DNA of 64,000 bases from an uncultured Collinsella sp. (GCA_958439425.1 CAUBVH010000009.1:1-64000); one strand, 5' to 3'; shown: positions 1-8,178, counted from the first letter of the stretch. Notes: a model not told the origin generated them from the letters alone. A program made the numbers and translations.

Positions 1-198
1 CAGATCGCAGCGGTAGCAGGTATCGAGCGTGGCAATGAGTCCCTGCTCGGTGTCGGGCGTGACAAAGACGTCGGCCGGGCCGCCGATCTTAAACGTGGTG
101 TGCTCGCGCATGGGCTCGCTCATGAGCACGTTGTCCTCGCCGGCAACGCCAGCGAGCGCACAGAGCAGATCCTCGTTAAAAAAGTCATTCTCGTGCAT
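1..198 (-). CDS. murB: MurB, UDP-N-acetylenolpyruvoylglucosamine reductase (N-terminal part)
   Basis: This is the first 66 codons of a minus-strand gene that runs off the left edge. The translation begins MHENDFFNEDLLCALAG and contains EPMREHTTFKIGGPADVFV, the typical MurB start: the H-TT-F-IGGPA stretch that opens the FAD-binding domain. MurB reduces UDP-GlcNAc-enolpyruvate to UDP-MurNAc with NADPH in cytoplasmic peptidoglycan precursor synthesis. The start is supported by an AAGGCGG ribosome site about 8 bases upstream of the ATG. The catalytic C-terminal half is outside the window, so intactness cannot be judged. Confidence 0.88.
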   Translation of the reverse strand, partial: MHENDFFNEDLLCALAGVAGEDNVLMSEPMREHTTFKIGGPADVFVTPDTEQGLIATLDTCYRCDL

Positions 199-263
199 AC
201 GTATATCCGCCTTATGGTGGTCGTTTTCATCAATCGAATGCAATATACCCCACCCGGATGGAT

Positions 264-329
264 TTGGTGCAAAGCAACCTGACCCCAATGCATCACATGG
301 TGCAAAGGGGTCAGGTTGCTTTGCACCAA
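264..329. repeat. Inverted repeat, GGGTCAGGTT family
   Basis: Two perfect 23-base arms (264-286 and 307-329) are separated by 20 bases. The right arm starts GGGGTCAGGTTGC. It lies between murB and the LacI-type gene. The arm shares a GGG(A/T)CAGGTT core with the inverted repeat in the his operon at 16619-16721. There is no T-run, so it is more like a REP-type palindrome than a simple terminator, although it could still stop transcripts. Confidence 0.75.
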
Positions 330-438
330 TCGCGGCGATAAAACAGCCGTCTACCGGATTGGTAAAGTGTTTATCATCGAGGTAGAGGGACGGTCGCTAT
401 ACTTTCAAGAGATTGCGCGAATACTCGGAAGGAGCGAG

Positions 439-1467
439 ATGGGCAACAAAGTTACTCTCAAGCAGATTGCCCAGGAGGTGGGGCTTTCCCCCTCGTCGGT
501 CTCGCTTGTTCTCAACAACCGGCCTTGTCGCATCTCGGAAGAAAACCGCAAGCGCATCAAGGAGGTCGCGGCGCGCAACCACTATGTTCCCAACCAGATC
601 GCGCGCAGCCTGGTCATGCGCGAGTCGCGCACGCTGGGCCTTATCGTTCCCAACATCGAGAGCCGATTTTTTGCCTCGCTCGCTGGCAGTCTGGAAAAGC
701 GCTGCCGCGAGGACGGCTACGCGCTCTTTATTACCAGCTCGGGTGGAAGCGCCGAGGACGATCTAGAGCTCCTGCGCCAGCTGGTGACGCGCGGCGTCGA
801 TGGTGTGTTCTTGGTCGTGGGCGACGAATTCTCGGACGATCGCGCTTTGCGCGAAGAAGTCAGCCATCTGCCCATCCCGGCGGTAATGGTTGACCGTGCC
901 ATTGAGGGACTCGAGTGCGACAAGGTGATGTTCGACCACGAGATGGGCGGCTATATGGCCACCCGCTATCTAATCGAGCAGGGCCACCGTCGTATTGCCT
1001 GCTTGGTTAATGCGCGCCGTTCCAATACGGGTCGTAAGCGTCTTGCCGGCTACGAGCGTGCGCTGCGCGAGGTGGGGCTGCCCATCGATGCGCGCTTGGA
1101 GTTCGAGAGTGAGTATTACATTCCGAGTGCCTACGAGGCCTCGGAGGCGGTGCTCGCAACTGACGCCACTGCTGTGTTCGCAAGCTCGGACAACATTGCG
1201 CTAGGCCTGCTCAAGCGCTTGCACGAGATGGGGAAGAGCATTCCGGGCGATATCTCGGTGGTGAGCTATGACAACTCGGCGGCCGACGTTCTCTTTGAGC
1301 CGGCGTTGACCGCGATCGAGCAGGACCCCGGCGTGCTCGCCGAGCATGCTTTTGGCTGCATGTCCAAGCGTCTTGCCGGTAGGGGCGGCAGGCGTGCCGA
1401 AGAGGTCGTTCTGGAGCCGGCGCTTATCGTTAAGGACAGCGTGCTCGAGCTTACTAAACACAACTAA
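439..1467 (+). CDS. LacI-family transcriptional regulator
   Basis: A 342-residue regulator with the classical LacI layout. The helix-turn-helix is at about residues 6-26 (TLKQIAQEVGLSPSSVSLVL), followed by the hinge (PNQIARSLV) and a periplasmic-binding-protein-like effector domain from about residue 62 (RTLGLIVPNIESRFF) to the C-terminus, including the SSDNIALGLL stretch common in the family. The ATG at 439 follows AAGGAG (429-434), which is why it is preferred over a longer upstream reading. It sits directly before xfp, in the same direction, and xfp carries two LacI-type palindromes in its promoter, so this protein is the obvious candidate repressor (inference). The effector is unknown; a sugar or sugar phosphate is expected for the family. 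Confidence 0.9.
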   Translation: MGNKVTLKQIAQEVGLSPSSVSLVLNNRPCRISEENRKRIKEVAARNHYVPNQIARSLVMRESRTLGLIVPNIESRFFASLAGSLEKRCREDGYALFITSSGGSAEDDLELLRQLVTRGVDGVFLVVGDEFSDDRALREEVSHLPIPAVMVDRAIEGLECDKVMFDHEMGGYMATRYLIEQGHRRIACLVNARRSNTGRKRLAGYERALREVGLPIDARLEFESEYYIPSAYEASEAVLATDATAVFASSDNIALGLLKRLHEMGKSIPGDISVVSYDNSAADVLFEPALTAIEQDPGVLAEHAFGCMSKRLAGRGGRRAEEVVLEPALIVKDSVLELTKHN

Positions 1468-1570
1468 ACACGTTTATCAATTCATGCAGATTGAATGTGG
1501 AGTACCTGTGACAGACAATGCCGCAGGTGAATGTCTGCTTTTGCCTGTCCATATGGCAAATCAGGACGGT

Positions 1571-1602
1571 AAAACGTTTTTTCACCATGATAAAACGTTT
1601 TA
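1571..1602 (+). promoter_or_regulatory. Twin LacI-type operators in the xfp promoter
   Basis: Two palindromes, AAAACGTTTT (1571-1580) and TAAAACGTTTTA (1591-1602), have centres 21 bases apart, two helical turns. The central CG and flanking A/T match operators of LacI/GalR-family proteins. A TATACT at 1608-1613 could be the -10, which would place the second palindrome in the promoter spacer. The neighbouring LacI-family gene is the likely binder. A weaker look-alike, TAAAGTGTTTA, lies upstream of that regulator at about 363-373. Confidence 0.75.
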
Positions 1603-1671
1603 GCAAATATACTAGTCCCAACGAAAGGTTGCCGTATCGGAAGGCGACCGCGCAGCGAAGGGACATAAACA

Positions 1672-4200
1672 ATGGCTAAAACACTGGGAACGCCGTGGCA
1701 AAAACTGGGACATGAGGTTCCCGCTTCCGAGCTCGAGGGTGTCGACCTGTATTGGCGCGCTTCGAACTACCTGTCCGTCGGCCAGATTTACCTTCGCTCC
1801 AACCCGCTGATGCGCAGCGACTTTGTCGACGAGAAGACCGGCGAGACGCGCGATTTTGGTCGTCCGGACGTTAAGCACCGTCTGGTCGGTCACTGGGGCA
1901 CCACGCCCGGCATCAACTTCCTGTTCGGTCATGTCAACCGCCTCATCGCCGATCACAACCAGAACGCCATTTTCTTGATGGGCCCGGGCCACGGTGGCCC
2001 CGCAGGCACCGCCCAGTCGCTGCTCGATGGCACCTACCGTGAGATCCGCCCCGACATCACCAATGATGAGGCCGGCCTGCAGAAGTTCTTCCGCCAGTTC
2101 TCCTATCCCGGCGGCATCCCGAGCCACTTTGCGCCCGAGACGCCCGGTTCCATCCACGAGGGCGGCGAGCTCGGCTACACGCTCAGCCACGCCTACGGCG
2201 CCGTCATGGACAACCCGAGCCTGCTGGCCGTGGCCGTGGTGGGCGACGGTGAGTCCGAGACCGGTCCGCTTGCGACCTCTTGGCAGTCCAACAAGCTCGT
2301 GAACCCGGCAACCGACGGCATCGTCCTGCCAATCCTGCACCTCAACGGCTACAAGATCGCCAACCCCACCATCCTCGCCCGCGTGTCCGACGAGGAGCTC
2401 ACCAAGTTCTTCGAGGGCATGGGCTACAAGCCGCACTTCTTTGTCGCCGGCTTTGACGACGAGAGCCACGCGAGCATCCATGCGCGTTTCGCTGCCCTGT
2501 TTGAGCAGGTCTTTGATGAGATCTGCGACATCAAGGCCACCGCGCAGGCCCAGGCCGCCGCAGGCGAGACCGTGGCCCGCCCTGCCTACCCCATGATCGT
2601 GTTCCGCACGCCCAAGGGCTGGACCTGCCCCAAGCACATCGACGGCAAGAAGACCGAAGACTCCTGGCGCGCCCATCAGGTGCCGCTGGCAAGCGCCAAG
2701 GACACTCACGAGCACTTCCGCGTGCTGCGCGAGTGGCTGCGCTCCTACAAGCCCGAGGAGCTCTTTACGCCCGAGGGCCAGGTGCGCCCCGAGGTGACGG
2801 CCTTTATGCCGACCGGCGAGCTGCGTATCGGCGCCAATCCCAACGCGAACGGCGGCAAGGTGCGCCGCGAGCTCGAGCTCCCCGATATTCACGCCCACGA
2901 GATCCCCGTCGCCGAGAAGGGCCATGGCTGGGGCTCCACCGAGGCCGCTCGCGTCTTTGGTGAGTACACTGCCGACGTTCTGGCCAAGAACATGGAGGAT
3001 TTCCGCATCTTTGGCCCCGACGAGACCGCGTCCAACCGCCTGCAGGCCGCCTACAAGGTGACCAAGAAGCAGTGGGATGCCGGCTTCTACGAGGACGAGG
3101 CCAACGACGAGCTGCTGGCCGGCTCCGGTAAGGTCGTCGAGCAGCTGTCCGAGCACCAGTGCGAAGGCTTCCTCGAGGCCTACGTGCTCACCGGACGCTC
3201 CGGCGTGTGGAGCTCCTACGAGAGCTTTGTGCACGTGGTCGATTCCATGGTCAACCAGCACTGCAAGTGGCTCGAGGCCACCAAGCGCGAGATTCCGTGG
3301 CGTGCTCCCATCAGCGGACTCAACATTTTGCTGTCGAGCCATGTTTGGCGTCAGGACCACAACGGCTTCTCGCACCAGGACCCCGGCTTTATCGACCTGC
3401 TGCTCAACAAGGCCAACGACACGCATATCGTGAATGCTTACTATCCGGCCGACGCCAACATGGCCCTCGCTGTGGCCGAGCGCGTCTATCAGTCCACCGA
3501 CTGCGTCAACGCCATTTTCTGCGGCAAGCAGCCTGCTCCGACTTTCCAGACGGTTGACGAGGCCTGCGCCGAGCTCGCCGAGGGTGTCGCGGCTTGGGAG
3601 TGGGCATCGACTGCCGACTCGCTCGCCGAGGCTGACGTCGTGGTTGCGACCTGCGGTGACGTGCCGACGCTCGAGGCTCTGGCCGCAACCGATATGCTGC
3701 GCGAGCTAGGCATTAAGGTGTGGTTCGTTAACGTGGTCGATCTGCTCAAGATTCAGAACGTCTGCGAGAACGACCAGGCCATCAGCGATGAGCGCTGGGC
3801 TGAGCTGTTCGGCTGCGGTGAGAAGCCCGTGCTCTTTGCCTTCCACGCCTATGCCGGCACGATTCGCCGCCTGATCTGGAACCGCCCCGGCCACGACGCC
3901 TTCCGCGTCCACGGCTACGAGGAGAAGGGCTCCACGACCACGCCGTTCGACATGCTGCGCCTGAACAACATGGACCGCTGGGCCCTGGCCGCCGACGTGC
4001 TGCGTATGGTCGACGCCGACAAGTTTGCCGAGCAGATTGACGAGTGGGAGGCTTTCCGCACCGAGGCATTTGAGTTCGCGTGCGACGAAGGCTTCGATCA
4101 CCCGGCCTTTACCGACTGGGTCTGGCCCGACGCCGCTGCCGCAACGGCAGCCGACGGCGCACTCTCCGCAACCCAAATGACCGCAGGCGACAACGAGTAA
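1672..4200 (+). CDS. xfp: Xylulose-5-phosphate/fructose-6-phosphate phosphoketolase
   Basis: The 842-residue protein is a thiamine-diphosphate phosphoketolase, which splits xylulose-5-P (and usually fructose-6-P) with phosphate to acetyl phosphate plus glyceraldehyde-3-P or erythrose-4-P. The N-terminus (WRASNYLSVGQIYLRSNPL), the GPGHGGPA motif and the ThDP-binding GDGESETGP at about residue 192 are diagnostic. Length is slightly above the usual 790-830 because of a C-terminal Ala-rich tail. The start is the ATG after AGCGAAGGGACATAAACA. Codon use is strongly biased, suggesting high expression. Twin operators upstream suggest control by the adjacent LacI-family repressor. It would feed acetyl phosphate and acetate production in the cytoplasm. 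Confidence 0.96.
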   Translation: MAKTLGTPWQKLGHEVPASELEGVDLYWRASNYLSVGQIYLRSNPLMRSDFVDEKTGETRDFGRPDVKHRLVGHWGTTPGINFLFGHVNRLIADHNQNAIFLMGPGHGGPAGTAQSLLDGTYREIRPDITNDEAGLQKFFRQFSYPGGIPSHFAPETPGSIHEGGELGYTLSHAYGAVMDNPSLLAVAVVGDGESETGPLATSWQSNKLVNPATDGIVLPILHLNGYKIANPTILARVSDEELTKFFEGMGYKPHFFVAGFDDESHASIHARFAALFEQVFDEICDIKATAQAQAAAGETVARPAYPMIVFRTPKGWTCPKHIDGKKTEDSWRAHQVPLASAKDTHEHFRVLREWLRSYKPEELFTPEGQVRPEVTAFMPTGELRIGANPNANGGKVRRELELPDIHAHEIPVAEKGHGWGSTEAARVFGEYTADVLAKNMEDFRIFGPDETASNRLQAAYKVTKKQWDAGFYEDEANDELLAGSGKVVEQLSEHQCEGFLEAYVLTGRSGVWSSYESFVHVVDSMVNQHCKWLEATKREIPWRAPISGLNILLSSHVWRQDHNGFSHQDPGFIDLLLNKANDTHIVNAYYPADANMALAVAERVYQSTDCVNAIFCGKQPAPTFQTVDEACAELAEGVAAWEWASTADSLAEADVVVATCGDVPTLEALAATDMLRELGIKVWFVNVVDLLKIQNVCENDQAISDERWAELFGCGEKPVLFAFHAYAGTIRRLIWNRPGHDAFRVHGYEEKGSTTTPFDMLRLNNMDRWALAADVLRMVDADKFAEQIDEWEAFRTEAFEFACDEGFDHPAFTDWVWPDAAAATAADGALSATQMTAGDNE

Positions 4201-4205
4201 CTTAG

Positions 4206-4231
4206 TTACGCGGTTTTACCAAACCGCGTAA
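4206..4231 (+). terminator. Hairpin after xfp
   Basis: Perfect 11-base arms TTACGCGGTTT / AAACCGCGTAA enclose the loop TACC, five bases after the xfp stop. No T-run follows, so termination is plausible but not certain. The rest of 4232-4712 holds no convincing gene, only the repeats listed separately. Confidence 0.6.
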
Positions 4232-4436
4232 TGGCTCGACGCTGCGCGGGTTCCAGGCACCCCATCTCGCCGTTCAAACCGTCGCTCGCGTACAAGAAGT
4301 ACGCGTCGCTCCTCTTTCGCGGCGACCTGGGGCACCTGGAACTCGCTCGCTGACTTTTGCGCAACCAGCGGTGAGCGATTGCTCGGGGAGCGCATTGCTG
4401 GATGGTCTCGCGCTGGGGCCTGCTCCGGGCGGGTTG

Positions 4437-4479
4437 CCTTGCTCCGGGAAGTGGGCTTCGCGAACTTCCCGGAGCAAGG
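4437..4479. repeat. Conserved-loop hairpin, copy 1 (inverted orientation)
   Basis: Perfect 16-base arms (4437-4452 CCTTGCTCCGGGAAGT and 4464-4479) close the 11-base loop GGGCTTCGCGA. Outside the perfect arms the pairing continues imperfectly through GC-rich sequence. The loop is the exact reverse complement of the loop in the two hairpins at 4615-4683 and 5798-5870, while the arms are unrelated beyond the closing GAAGT/ACTTC. Confidence 0.8.
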
Positions 4480-4486
4480 CCACCCC

Positions 4487-4620
4487 GCCGGGCAAGGCCC
4501 TCTCGACCGTTTCGATATGCGGGGGCTGATTCTTTTTTATGTAATGGGGGCTTGGCTGTTGCTGCCTTGGAAACCGTGCATCTAACTATGGTCAGCCAAA
4601 ATTACATTGCCGGGGCCGGG
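4487..4620. repeat. Structured direct repeat, copy A
   Basis: About 134 bases that recur almost unchanged at 5671-5803 on the other side of the AEC gene. Shared landmarks are GGCAAGGCCCTCTCGACC, TTCGATATGCGGGGGCTGAT and TGGGGGCTTGGCTGTTGCTG. The 3' part can fold: ATGTAAT-GGGGG-CTTGGCTG pairs with CAGCCAA-ATTACAT. It is immediately followed by the conserved-loop hairpin at 4615. Confidence 0.8.
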
Positions 4621-4683
4621 GCGGGGTGCTTGGTTTTGGAAGTTCGCGAAGCCCACTTCCAAAACCAAGCACCCCGCCCCGGC
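4615..4683. repeat. Conserved-loop hairpin, copy 2
   Basis: Perfect 29-base arms (4615-4643 and 4655-4683) close the loop TCGCGAAGCCC (4644-4654). The left arm runs from GCCGGGGCGGGG to TTTTGGAAGT. Loop and closing GAAGT/ACTTC match copy 3 exactly, but the stems differ while staying perfectly paired. It sits 29 bases before the AEC start codon. Confidence 0.88.
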
Positions 4684-4712
4684 ACTCGTGGGATAGATAA
4701 GAGGGGGAGTAG

Positions 4713-5651
4713 ATGAGTTTTACGAGCGTGGCCTTGCAGATGGTGACGGTTTCTTTGCCGATCCTGTTGGGGTGGTGTATCGCCAAGCTGGGGTTTATGA
4801 AAGCGGAGTTCGAGCGCGAGCTGTCGCATCTGCTGTTGCAGGTGGCGCTGCCGTGCTTGGTGCTTTCGTCAGCGCTGGGCGATGATGTGAAGCTTCCGAG
4901 CATTGCCGATACGTTTTCGCTCATGGGACTGTCCTTTGTGATGTATGTGGTGGCGACCGTTATCGCGTTTGCTGTCACCGCTGCTCTTCGCGTTCCCAAA
5001 GGGACGGAATGCTCGTATCGCTTCGCCGTGCTTTTCGGTAATGCCGGGTTTATCGGTTTTCCGGTTATTTCGGCGGTGTTGGGAAAACAAGCGCTGTTGT
5101 ATGCATCGATTGCGCTTATCCCCCCAAACTTTCTTATGTTTACCGTCGGCGTTATGTTATTTAGCGGAATAGGTGGTGGCCTTAAAACGCAGATGCGCAA
5201 TATTGCCGCCTGCTGCAAGAGTCCTGGTCTCATTGCAAGTACTGCTGTGCTTGGGATCGTGCTCACCGGATGGACCGATTGGGGCGTGCTGGGCGACTCG
5301 ATTTCCATCGTTGGCACCATGACCACTCCCGCGGCATTGTTGCTCATGGGGTCGTCTATCGCCAAGTACCGTCCGCTCGAGATGCTCACCAACTGGCGTG
5401 CCTATGCTGCCGTGGCATTTCGCCTGGTTGTCGTGCCGGTGGCATGTCTTGCCGTCGCGCGCTTGTGGCCCGGCATGACGCCCATGATTATCGCGACGCT
5501 TGTTCTCGATATGGCAATGCCGGTGGGTAGCAACGGTACGCTGTACTGCCTGCAATACGGTAAGGATGCACGCCCCATGATGCAGTGCACGTTTCTGTCG
5601 ATCATCTGCTCCATTCTGACTATCCCACTCGTAGCCATGCTGTGCGGGTAG
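4713..5651 (+). CDS. AEC (auxin efflux carrier) family transporter
   Basis: A 312-residue, very hydrophobic protein with about ten predicted membrane segments in the two inverted halves of the AEC fold (bile/arsenite/riboflavin transporter superfamily). Recognisable pieces are PILLGWCIAKLGF near the N-terminus, LLLQVALPCLVLSSAL, FGNAGFIGFPVI in the middle and LDMAMPVGSNGTLYC near the end, typical of the family. Such carriers move organic acids such as malate across the cytoplasmic membrane; the substrate here cannot be told. The start ATG follows AGGGGGAG. The gene stands alone, flanked on both sides by copies of one repeat unit. Confidence 0.88.
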   Translation: MSFTSVALQMVTVSLPILLGWCIAKLGFMKAEFERELSHLLLQVALPCLVLSSALGDDVKLPSIADTFSLMGLSFVMYVVATVIAFAVTAALRVPKGTECSYRFAVLFGNAGFIGFPVISAVLGKQALLYASIALIPPNFLMFTVGVMLFSGIGGGLKTQMRNIAACCKSPGLIASTAVLGIVLTGWTDWGVLGDSISIVGTMTTPAALLLMGSSIAKYRPLEMLTNWRAYAAVAFRLVVVPVACLAVARLWPGMTPMIIATLVLDMAMPVGSNGTLYCLQYGKDARPMMQCTFLSIICSILTIPLVAMLCG

Positions 5652-5670
5652 GCATCTGGGACGGTCTCGC

Positions 5671-5803
5671 GCCGGGCAAGGCCCTCTCGACCGTTTCGAT
5701 ATGCGGGGGCTGATATTTTTTAATGTAATGGGGGCTTGGCTGTTGCTGCCTTGTGGATCGTGCATCCAACTAGGGTCAGCCAAGATTACATTGCCGGGGC
5801 CGG
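5671..5803. repeat. Structured direct repeat, copy B
   Basis: Second copy of the unit at 4487-4620, beginning GCCGGGCAAGGCCCTCTCG. It differs by scattered substitutions. Here the first stem pairs fully: AATGTAAT, a five-G bulge and CTTGGCTG on the left against CAGCCAAGATTACATT on the right. This compensates a mismatch present in copy A. Confidence 0.8.
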
Positions 5804-5870
5804 GGAGGCATACTTTGTTTTGAGAAGTTCGCGAAGCCCACTTCTCAAAACAAAGTATGCCTCCCCGGCC
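5798..5870. repeat. Conserved-loop hairpin, copy 3
   Basis: Perfect 31-base arms (5798-5828 and 5840-5870) close TCGCGAAGCCC (5829-5839). The left arm runs from GGCCGGGGAGGC to GTTTTGAGAAGT and is unlike copy 2 over most of its length. The remaining sequence to the next gene (5871-5990) shows nothing else that I recognise. Confidence 0.88.
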
Positions 5871-5990
5871 CTCGCCCGTATTACCCCGCTGGGCGAGCCA
5901 TAGACGCCGCGTACCGATAGGGTAAGGCGGCGGCTTGAAATTGGTGCTATATTCAGCTTGAGTTGTTAAATGTTAGTAGGAGAGGCTGAT

Positions 5991-6479
5991 ATGGGGCTGT
6001 TCAAGAAGAAAAACCCGCAGGATGCCTTTGATCCCGATGTGTTTACCATCACGGATACGATTTTGGACCCGCCGCGGTTTACGTTTTTGCCGGCTATCTA
6101 CCAGGATGCCACGCGTCGCAAGTGGGCCGTACATCAGCGCGGCGGCGAGCCGAAGATTTTTGACTATGCGGACGTGTTGCAGTGCGAAGTGGCCGAGGCG
6201 GGCGATCCGGAGGCCGATGAAGCGGTCTCTAAACAGGAATTTGCCCAGCGTATTCTAGCAAATCCCGCTAAGGCGGCAAAAATGAACGCAGCCAAGCGTA
6301 ATATGTGTCTTGGTATGGGCGTTGTTGTGGCGGTTCAGACGGGAAAAGACGAGGTTTCCAAACTAGAGATTCCCGTTATGACCGATGAAGTCAAACGCGA
6401 TTCAAGCCTGTATAAGTCGTATCGGAATGTCGCCGAGAAGATCAAGGCCGAATTTGATGCCATGGGTGGTCTGGCCTAA
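5991..6479 (+). CDS. Uncharacterised small cytoplasmic protein
   Basis: A 162-residue protein of unknown function, starting MGLFKKKNPQDAFDPDVF; the ATG is chosen because AGGAGAGG lies just upstream. It has no signal peptide or membrane segment. The middle (KIFDYADVLQCEVAEAGD) resembles the short beta-strand modules that follow zinc-ribbon or SHOCT-type domains in DUF4428-like proteins, where a similar FDYxDI segment occurs; that comparison is from memory and weak. The C-terminus (SSLYKSYRNVAEKIKAEFDAM) is a predicted helix. It is 38 bases upstream of a GntR regulator and may be co-transcribed with it. Confidence 0.7.
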   Translation: MGLFKKKNPQDAFDPDVFTITDTILDPPRFTFLPAIYQDATRRKWAVHQRGGEPKIFDYADVLQCEVAEAGDPEADEAVSKQEFAQRILANPAKAAKMNAAKRNMCLGMGVVVAVQTGKDEVSKLEIPVMTDEVKRDSSLYKSYRNVAEKIKAEFDAMGGLA

Positions 6480-6517
6480 TTTTGGCGACATACGTTTCTG
6501 AACGAGGGGTCTGTGCA

Positions 6518-7285
6518 ATGGCAGGCGAATCTTATGCAATTCCCCCCAAAGATCGTGCTGTTGAGGGGATTCTTTGGTATATCCAGCACCATCAGCTTGC
6601 CGGCGGCGATCGCCTGCCGGCCGAGCGCGTGCTGTGCGAAGAGATTGGCGTTTCGCGTACGGCGTTGCGCGTCGGTATCACGCGGCTCATCTCGTGTGGA
6701 ACGCTCGAGAGCCGTCGCGGATCGGGTACGTATGTGTGTCCTCCCAAACCGCTCAATATCTTTCAGGAAACGTATAACTTCTCCGATGCTGTGCGGACTG
6801 CCGGCCTGCACCCCTCTTCTCGTCTGGTTTCCACCGGGGCCATCGAGGCGGATGAGGCGCTTGCCGACAAGCTTGGGGTTGCTGTAGGCGCTCCTTTGCT
6901 CCGCATGCAGCGTGTTCGACTTATTGAGGGCGAGCCGGCGTCAATTGAGACGGCTCACGTTAACCTGTCCCTGTGCCCCTCGCTTCCCGATCACGATTTT
7001 GAGTGTGAGAGCCTTTACGATGTCTTGCTCAAAGAAGGTGGCGTGCGCGTTGAGCATGGACGTGAGCATATCTCCATCTCGCGTTTGAACGCCGAAGAGG
7101 CCGAGTTGCTCCAGCAAGAAGAGGGAACGCCGGTGTTCTATGAGAGCACGATAGAATTTGATAAGGACATGCGTTTTGTGGAGCATTGCAAATCGGTGAT
7201 TTTGCCCACAAAGTTCCGCTTTGCCGATAACGGCGAAAAGAACGGCATGAGGAGCGTGGCAGGTGAACAATGGCTGAAACAGTAG
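6518..7285 (+). CDS. GntR-family regulator with UTRA domain (first of two)
   Basis: A 255-residue HutC-type GntR regulator. The winged helix spans residues 8-75 (GGDRLPAERVLCEEIGVSRT, then LESRRGSGTYV in the wing) and the UTRA ligand-binding domain covers about 90-235 (LRMQRVRLIEGEPASIETAH). The ATG at 6518 has CGAGGGG upstream and fits the family start; a TTG 12 codons earlier is less likely. Its end overlaps the start of the next GntR gene by 16 bases, so the two are translationally coupled. Context (SIS deglycase and FrlC-like epimerase downstream) suggests a sensor of a phosphorylated Amadori sugar, by analogy with FrlR. Confidence 0.9.
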   Translation: MAGESYAIPPKDRAVEGILWYIQHHQLAGGDRLPAERVLCEEIGVSRTALRVGITRLISCGTLESRRGSGTYVCPPKPLNIFQETYNFSDAVRTAGLHPSSRLVSTGAIEADEALADKLGVAVGAPLLRMQRVRLIEGEPASIETAHVNLSLCPSLPDHDFECESLYDVLLKEGGVRVEHGREHISISRLNAEEAELLQQEEGTPVFYESTIEFDKDMRFVEHCKSVILPTKFRFADNGEKNGMRSVAGEQWLKQ

Positions 7286-7983
7286 ATGCCACCCCGGTTT
7301 ATATGCGCATTCGACGCCGCATTGAGGAGCGTATCGAGCGCGGTATATATCCCACGGGTTCCATGATTCCGTCCGAAAAAGACCTCGCCGAGGAATTTGG
7401 TACGACGCGCTTGACCATCCGAAGCGCTGTCGATGAGCTGGTTCGGCGTGGGCAGATTCGACGCGTCCGCGGAAAAGGCGCGTTTGTGGCACAGAAAGTG
7501 CCCGTTGCCTACGAGCGAACGGGAGGCTTTCGCGAATCGGTTCGCGCTTCGGGCGGCGAGCCGTCCGTCCGCATCCTCGCGCGTTCCAAGCGTTATGCGG
7601 GTCCATATTATGCCAACCTGTTTGGCATTGCCGAGGACGATTTACTGTATTCGATTCGGCGTTTGAACTGCGTCAACGGCGATCCCGTATCGATTGAGAT
7701 GGCGTTCATCCCGTGCCTGCTGTTTCCCACAATCGAAGATATTGACGTGTCGGTCTTCAGTTTGTACGAGACCTATGAGATGTTGGGCCGAAAGCCGGTC
7801 ATGGCACAGGAAAAGCTCGATATCGAAGCGCTGGGCGCGCGAGATGCCGGCCTGCTTGGACTGGAGCAGGGCGATCTTGCCTTGACGCTTGAGTGCGTGA
7901 GCTTCGATGCGAGCGGCCAGGCGATCGAGTACGTCAAGTCGTTTAACCGCGGTGATGCGGGTGGATATACCTATACGTACTAG
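7270..7983 (+). CDS. GntR-family regulator with UTRA domain (second of two)
   Basis: A 237-residue HutC-type GntR protein. The winged helix lies at about residues 8-75 (GSMIPSEKDLAEEFGTTRLT, RVRGKGAFVAQ) and the UTRA domain follows (YSIRRLNCVNGDPVSIEMAF). It overlaps the preceding paralogue and precedes the SIS/epimerase genes by a 195-base gap that contains a palindrome. FrlR, the regulator of the fructoselysine operon, has this architecture; two tandem copies may allow two ligands or a heteromeric repressor (inference). Confidence 0.9.
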   Translation: MAETVDATPVYMRIRRRIEERIERGIYPTGSMIPSEKDLAEEFGTTRLTIRSAVDELVRRGQIRRVRGKGAFVAQKVPVAYERTGGFRESVRASGGEPSVRILARSKRYAGPYYANLFGIAEDDLLYSIRRLNCVNGDPVSIEMAFIPCLLFPTIEDIDVSVFSLYETYEMLGRKPVMAQEKLDIEALGARDAGLLGLEQGDLALTLECVSFDASGQAIEYVKSFNRGDAGGYTYTY

Positions 7984-8138
7984 CTGGTTTTTTGCATAAC
8001 GGGCTGAAAAGCTGACGGAATTTTGATTTCGTTGAGCAGACTGCATATACAACCTTACATGGCTCGAAATCGACCGTTCGCCGATGGGGATAAATTAATC
8101 GACAAAGAGGTATCAAAAAGCCGTAACCTGTAACTGTG

Positions 8139-8157
8139 ATTGGTATCAAATACTAAT
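8139..8157 (+). promoter_or_regulatory. Candidate GntR operator upstream of the SIS genes
   Basis: ATTGGTAT-CAA-ATACTAAT is a near-perfect palindrome with one mismatch, 21 bases before the SIS start codon. GGTATCAAA recurs at 8109-8117, giving two similar half-sites 33 bases apart. It lies where a repressor for the downstream operon would be expected; assignment to the adjacent GntR proteins is inference. Confidence 0.45.
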
Positions 8158-8178
8158 GATTTGTTACGAGGTGAGACG

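Noticed and set aside
29..385. 118-codon plus-strand frame over the start of murB
   Set aside because: Overlaps the recognisable MurB N-terminus on the other strand and the inverted repeat; not protein-like.
1612..3426. 604-codon open frame on the minus strand opposite xfp
   Set aside because: It lies entirely antisense to a certain phosphoketolase gene, has low-complexity Gly/Val/Leu composition and arises from GC-skewed codon use.
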